A stretch of 64,000 bases of DNA, from NCBI GenBank assembly GCA_009928665.1, contig SACF01000010.1, positions 1 through 64,000 on the forward strand. The letters are read 5' to 3'. Under the pieces are notes generated by a model, which saw only the letters and a program-made list of their open reading frames with translations, did not search any database and had not been told where the DNA came from. The stretch comes from Alphaproteobacteria bacterium. GTDB lineage: Bacteria > Bacteroidota > Bacteroidia > Bacteroidales > FEN-979. Of this stretch, positions 60,140-64,000 are shown in pieces (within the stretch, counting starts at the first letter, position 1; every line of letters begins with the position of its first letter). A program made the position numbers and the translations under genes.

Positions 60140-63100
60140 TCACCGGTTCCATACCGGCAACCTTCCCGGCGTTACAGGCGCGCCAAGGTCTTCAAGCGAT
60201 TTTTCAAGTTGCGGAAGTTCCACCTCCCCGATCTGTTTAACCTGTTCGTAAACGGGAGGAAACTCCGCTTCCAGAATCTTGTAGGCTTCGAGTTGGGTCC
60301 CCGTGGGATCACCGGTCGATGACCAACTGATCCAGGTGAGCTTACCCAATCTGGAATTCAGCGGTACCGGCGCTGGCGGATTCTCTTCATCGCTGGGCTT
60401 TCCGGTGTTACGCTCAAATTTCACATTTAAAATCTCATCCAGCTTTAGCTGAATGGCTCTGGCCTTGCTGATAAGGTCCGGACTGGCGCCAGGTGTACTG
60501 TTCAATGCCTGAAGAATGCTGAGAGCACGCGAATTCAGATCCCCGGCATATTGCTCGGTGCCCCTCATGACCCGGGTGAGCTCCGCAACTTTTTTATGAA
60601 ATTCGTTCATGCCCTTGCGATCAACGGCAGGTATCGTCGTGTTATTCAGAACCACGGCGTTGAACCATACAGGACCCGCGACAGGCCTTGTCTCACCCGC
60701 GGCGGTCAGGGTAACCTTGACGCTGTATTTTCCGGGCATGGCCAGAACACCGCTTCCGTTGTCCGATAAAGGATTGTAAGAGTCAGAATGAACCGCCCTG
60801 GTCGACTGGTACCTCAGATCCCAGGTGATCCGGTTGATTCCTTTAGCCGGACTTTTCCGGATTACCCGGACCGGATTACCCGATTCATCTGAAATCTGGA
60901 AGGTCAGATGAGATCCGACCTCCTGCTTTTCCTCCCGCAATTCACCCTCCGTGGGTTGCGGAATGGGCTTGCCTGCCTTGAAAAGCTCTTTCTCTTTCTC
61001 AATCCGGGTCTCTTTCCTGGTTTTAGGAACCTCTTTGATATAATAGGTGAAGACCGCTCCGAAATCCGGATTTTTGGCAACATAAACTGCCGATCCCTGG
61101 GCCGACTTGGTATCGGTGGGCAGATACATCAGCGCATCTTTTACCGGGAAGAGATAACCCTGCTGATCGAGGATCTCCTTTTTCAGCATCCGGAGCGGCG
61201 TATAGTCGTCGAGAATGTAAAAACCACGGCCAAAGGTCGCCAGCACCAGGTCATTTTCACGTCGCTGGATGGCCATGTCCCTGACACTGACGTCGGGCAG
61301 ACCCGACTTCAGCCGGATCCAGTTCTTCCCTCCGTCAACCGTTACAAAACATCCGAATTCGGTTCCCGCGAAGAGCAGATCGGGATCGGCAGCGTCCTGG
61401 ATGATCGAGTGGACGGTTCCGTTCCCGGGCAGATTCCCGCTGATCGAAATCCAGGTCTTCCCTTTATCAGCGCTTTTCAGCAGATAAGGCTTGAAATCAT
61501 CCCGGAGGATGTTGTCAAAAGCCGCAAAAACGATGTTCTCGTCAAAACGTGATGCGAAAATGTCGCTGACGTATGTGTTTTCAGGAACTCCGGGAAACCG
61601 GTCAACCTTTCGCCAGGTCCGGGCGTCCTCGGAAACCTGGATCAGACCGTCATCTGTGCCGGCAAAAAGCAGATTTTCCCGGAGAGGCGATTCTTCAAAC
61701 GATACGATGGTGCCATACAGCGAAGTCGACACATCCTTCTGAACGGCCTGTGCACTCCAGTATTTTCCCATGACCGGCCAGGTATTGCGGTCAATGCCTG
61801 CAGTCAGATCATCGCTAATGACTTGCCACGAGTTTCCGCGGTCATCACTGCGGAATACTTTATTTGCTGTAGTGTAGAGCCTTGTATGAGAATGCGGACT
61901 CAGCAACAGCGGGGTATTCCAGTTCCACTTGTAACTATCTTCACCCTTGCCGGGTTCAGGCCTGATATCAACAGCCTCCTGGCTCCTTCGGTCATACCGC
62001 ACCATCCCTCCATACTGGGATTCGGCATACACGATATTTGGATCCGTCGGATCGATCTGCGACCAGAAACCATCACCTCCGTTGGTCACGAACCAATCGT
62101 CAGACAACACACCGGCACCGGCCGTATTCCGCGAAGGACCTCCCATGCTGTTGTTGTCCTGTGTGCCGCCATAAACATAATAAAAGGGCAGGGAGTTGTC
62201 CACCTGAACCCGGTAAAACTGGGTCACAGGGAGGTTCGTTTTAAAAAGGTACTCTTTACCTGCATCGAAAGTCTCGTAAATGCCGCCATCACCGCCGATT
62301 AAAAAATGATCCGGATCCTGTGGGTCGATCCACATTGCATGATCATCGACATGGCGCTTGTTATTCCCGACCGACCGCCAGGTTTTTCCGCCGTCGACTG
62401 TGACCTGCGACACCGTCTCAACCGAATAGACTTTATCGGGATTTTTTGGGTCGCAGTAAATCTCATTATAATATTGTCCCTGCGCGGAATGACTACTCAT
62501 CTTTTGCCAGGAGGCGCCCCTGTTGTTGCTTCTGTAAAAACCCGAGGCATCCGGTGTCGATTCGATGATGGCATAAAGCAGATCGGGATTAACCGGCGAT
62601 ATCGCCAGCCCGATCCCACCCATATCCGATCCCGGTAATCCGGAAGTGAGCTTTTCCCAGGTCTCTCCTGCATCGGTCGATTTATAAATCGCGGTTTCCG
62701 GCCCCCCGCCGATCTTGGTGAAGACATGCCGGCGCCGCTGCTCCGAAGTCGCGTACAGAACCCGGGAATCCCGGGGATCCATCACGATGTTGTTCACCCC
62801 GGTATTCTCGCTGATCTCCAGTACTTTCTTCCAACTCTTTCCGCCATCGGTCGTTTTGTACAATCCGCGTTCTCCGCCGGGCCCCCATACCGACCCTTCG
62901 GCCGCCACATACACCACGGCCGGGTTCCGGGGATCAATGACGATTCCTCCAATCTGGCGCGAGTCTTTCAATCCCATGTTTTTCCAGCTTTTCCCGCAGT
63001 CAGCGCTCCTGAATACCCCGTTCCCGTAGCCCAACGACCGCTGGTGGTTGTTCTCGCCCGTGCCGATCCATACCACACAGGGATTGGTCGGATCGATGAC

Positions 63101-63520
63101 CACACATCCGATGGCATAACTGCCGTAATTATCGAAAACCGGCTCAAAGGTGGTCCCGTTGTTGACGGTTTTCCAAACATGACCGGAGGCAACCGCCACG
63201 TACCATTCGCTGTGATTGAAAGGATTTACCGCAAAGTCGGAGATCCGTCCGGAAGAGAAGGCCGGACCTATACTTCTGAATTTCAATCCGCCGACGAGCG
63301 CCGAATTATAGACCGAATCTTCCTTTGGCCCGGCCTTCTCTTTTTTATCCGCCTGCTGGTTCTTTTCTTTTATGGTAGCTCCTTCTTTTTTTCCGGGGGT
63401 GGTTGTTTTTGTGATTTTTCCCGGTCCGGAACCACTTTCATTTTGTGAAAAGCACGGGGTTCCAGAATAGAATATCAGCATTCCGGCGATCAGGAAGGGT
63501 AATAATAGTCTCATTTTCAT
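60140..63520 (-). CDS. Secreted BNR/VPS10-type beta-propeller protein
   Basis: 1126 aa. Signal peptide ([22 protein letters not shown]), a lysine-rich low-complexity stretch ([20 protein letters not shown]), then many Asp-box/BNR repeats typical of sortilin/VPS10 and photosynthesis-system-like propellers: [55 protein letters not shown], and so on to about residue 760. It ends in an extended C-terminal region with an Ig-like segment. Ligand and function are unknown in bacteria; a sialidase or oligomeric-sugar binding role is only guessed. Its ATG overlaps the mtnA stop (ATGA). Confidence 0.85.
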   Translation of the reverse strand: MKMRLLLPFLIAGMLIFYSGTPCFSQNESGSGPGKITKTTTPGKKEGATIKEKNQQADKKEKAGPKEDSVYNSALVGGLKFRSIGPAFSSGRISDFAVNPFNHSEWYVAVASGHVWKTVNNGTTFEPVFDNYGSYAIGCVVIDPTNPCVVWIGTGENNHQRSLGYGNGVFRSADCGKSWKNMGLKDSRQIGGIVIDPRNPAVVYVAAEGSVWGPGGERGLYKTTDGGKSWKKVLEISENTGVNNIVMDPRDSRVLYATSEQRRRHVFTKIGGGPETAIYKSTDAGETWEKLTSGLPGSDMGGIGLAISPVNPDLLYAIIESTPDASGFYRSNNRGASWQKMSSHSAQGQYYNEIYCDPKNPDKVYSVETVSQVTVDGGKTWRSVGNNKRHVDDHAMWIDPQDPDHFLIGGDGGIYETFDAGKEYLFKTNLPVTQFYRVQVDNSLPFYYVYGGTQDNNSMGGPSRNTAGAGVLSDDWFVTNGGDGFWSQIDPTDPNIVYAESQYGGMVRYDRRSQEAVDIRPEPGKGEDSYKWNWNTPLLLSPHSHTRLYTTANKVFRSDDRGNSWQVISDDLTAGIDRNTWPVMGKYWSAQAVQKDVSTSLYGTIVSFEESPLRENLLFAGTDDGLIQVSEDARTWRKVDRFPGVPENTYVSDIFASRFDENIVFAAFDNILRDDFKPYLLKSADKGKTWISISGNLPGNGTVHSIIQDAADPDLLFAGTEFGCFVTVDGGKNWIRLKSGLPDVSVRDMAIQRRENDLVLATFGRGFYILDDYTPLRMLKKEILDQQGYLFPVKDALMYLPTDTKSAQGSAVYVAKNPDFGAVFTYYIKEVPKTRKETRIEKEKELFKAGKPIPQPTEGELREEKQEVGSHLTFQISDESGNPVRVIRKSPAKGINRITWDLRYQSTRAVHSDSYNPLSDNGSGVLAMPGKYSVKVTLTAAGETRPVAGPVWFNAVVLNNTTIPAVDRKGMNEFHKKVAELTRVMRGTEQYAGDLNSRALSILQALNSTPGASPDLISKARAIQLKLDEILNVKFERNTGKPSDEENPPAPVPLNSRLGKLTWISWSSTGDPTGTQLEAYKILEAEFPPVYEQVKQIGEVELPQLEKSLEDLGAPVTPGRLPVWNR

Positions 63521-64000
63521 GTTGTGATGGATTGTATGTTTTCGGGTGATGGCGTTATGATTCCTTTTTCGGTGATAATTCCGGTGATAAACCGTGCAGG
63601 GGTTACGTCAAAAGCCGGATTAAGAGCGGTTGATCCCGGTGAACACACCCGGATGGTCTCTTTCCTTCCGTCATCCGTCAAACCCTCCTGGAAGAGGATT
63701 TCCGATTCATCCCGGAACTCAATCGGGATTTGTGAACCGTCGGCACATGACGGATCAAAAGTTGAGGTAGGCGCTGCCACATAAAAGGGGATCCCGTACG
63801 CCCTGGCGGCAATGGCTTTTTCGAGGGTGCCTATTTTGTTGGCGACATCGCCGTTGGCCGCGACCCGGTCAGCGCCGACGATCATCAGATCCACCTTCCC
63901 GAGCGACATGAAGTAAGCTCCCGCGTTATCGGGTATGATGGCATGCGGGATTCCCTCATGGAACAGCTCCCAGGCCGTAAGCCGGGCTCCCTGTCCCCTC
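63517..64000 (-). CDS. mtnA: Methylthioribose-1-phosphate isomerase (partial, 5' end beyond window)
   Basis: The minus-strand frame is open from the window edge at 64000 and reads [20 protein letters not shown] and [25 protein letters not shown]..., the C-terminal half of MtnA. The [19 protein letters not shown] motif carries the catalytic Asp. It isomerises methylthioribose 1-phosphate to methylthioribulose 1-phosphate in methionine salvage; family members also include ribose-1,5-bisphosphate isomerase and eIF2B-like proteins. The start is outside the window. The stop overlaps the downstream BNR gene by 4 nt. Confidence 0.9.
   Translation of the reverse strand, partial: RGQGARLTAWELFHEGIPHAIIPDNAGAYFMSLGKVDLMIVGADRVAANGDVANKIGTLEKAIAARAYGIPFYVAAPTSTFDPSCADGSQIPIEFRDESEILFQEGLTDDGRKETIRVCSPGSTALNPAFDVTPARFITGIITEKGIITPSPENIQSITT

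Noticed and set aside
60908..61552. Open frame of 214 aa antisense to the BNR protein
   Set aside because: Shadow frame; the sense strand carries clear Asp-box repeats.

Overview
The window is a piece of a Bacteroidota chromosome, probably of the Bacteroidales or a neighbouring order. Four observations point there. Large secreted proteins end in type IX secretion (Por) C-terminal sorting domains. Intergenic regions carry Bacteroidota-type -7 promoter boxes (TAnnTTTG) and no clear Shine-Dalgarno sequences. The gene content is typical of the phylum (TlpA, DUF6029, Omp28, a TonB receptor with carboxypeptidase-like regulatory domain, rbfA followed by a LolE-type permease). A three-gene acyl-CoA (propionyl or methylmalonyl) carboxylase set is present. 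I see no tRNA, rRNA, CRISPR array, phage or transposase gene.

Layout. 1-9.5 kb: isoaspartyl peptidase, a membrane lipoprotein, a minus-strand group (dCMP deaminase, a P-loop NMP-kinase-like protein, LOG-family protein, M20D amidohydrolase), mannose-6-phosphate isomerase, and the TlpA/DUF6029/Omp28 redox-envelope set, in which the DUF6029 signal peptide is out of frame at an A8 run. 9.6-19 kb (minus): two tandem gingipain-like C25 proteases, LolE-type permease, SAM methyltransferase, rbfA. 19-27.5 kb: MsbA-like ABC exporter, DUF1295 protein, compact PBP4-like carboxypeptidase, biotin carboxylase / biotin carrier / carboxyltransferase, lipocalin. 27.6-45 kb: transmembrane PP2C phosphatase, a giant papain-like T9SS protein, an M20D-TPR-rsmA-TMTC-like operon, a stand-alone fatty-acyl-AMP ligase, a TonB receptor and a small helical periplasmic protein.

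45-60 kb is the most distinctive part. Three tandem paralogous B12-binding radical SAM genes point away from a tight operon of acyl carrier protein, ketoacyl synthase III, SDR reductase, ArnC/GtrB-like glycosyltransferase and GNAT acetyltransferase. Then come two paralogous sulfotransferases, a Wzx-type flippase, a WecE/RffA-like sugar aminotransferase and a GT87 (GT-C) membrane glycosyltransferase. I read this as a probable surface-glycan system. In it, a nucleotide 4-amino sugar would be made, N-acylated with a short hydroxyacyl group built on the dedicated ACP, loaded on polyprenyl phosphate, and used in the periplasm. Sulfation and radical-SAM chemistry would be extra modifications. This is inference from gene content, not shown by the sequence. 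60-64 kb: a BNR/VPS10-type repeat protein translationally coupled to a partial mtnA.

A second recurring theme is intergenic DNA made of short tandem modules of roughly 7-10 bp. The same modules recur in the same order and the same orientation relative to transcription at several distant loci, including a 37-bp identical block shared by two spacers about 23 kb apart.
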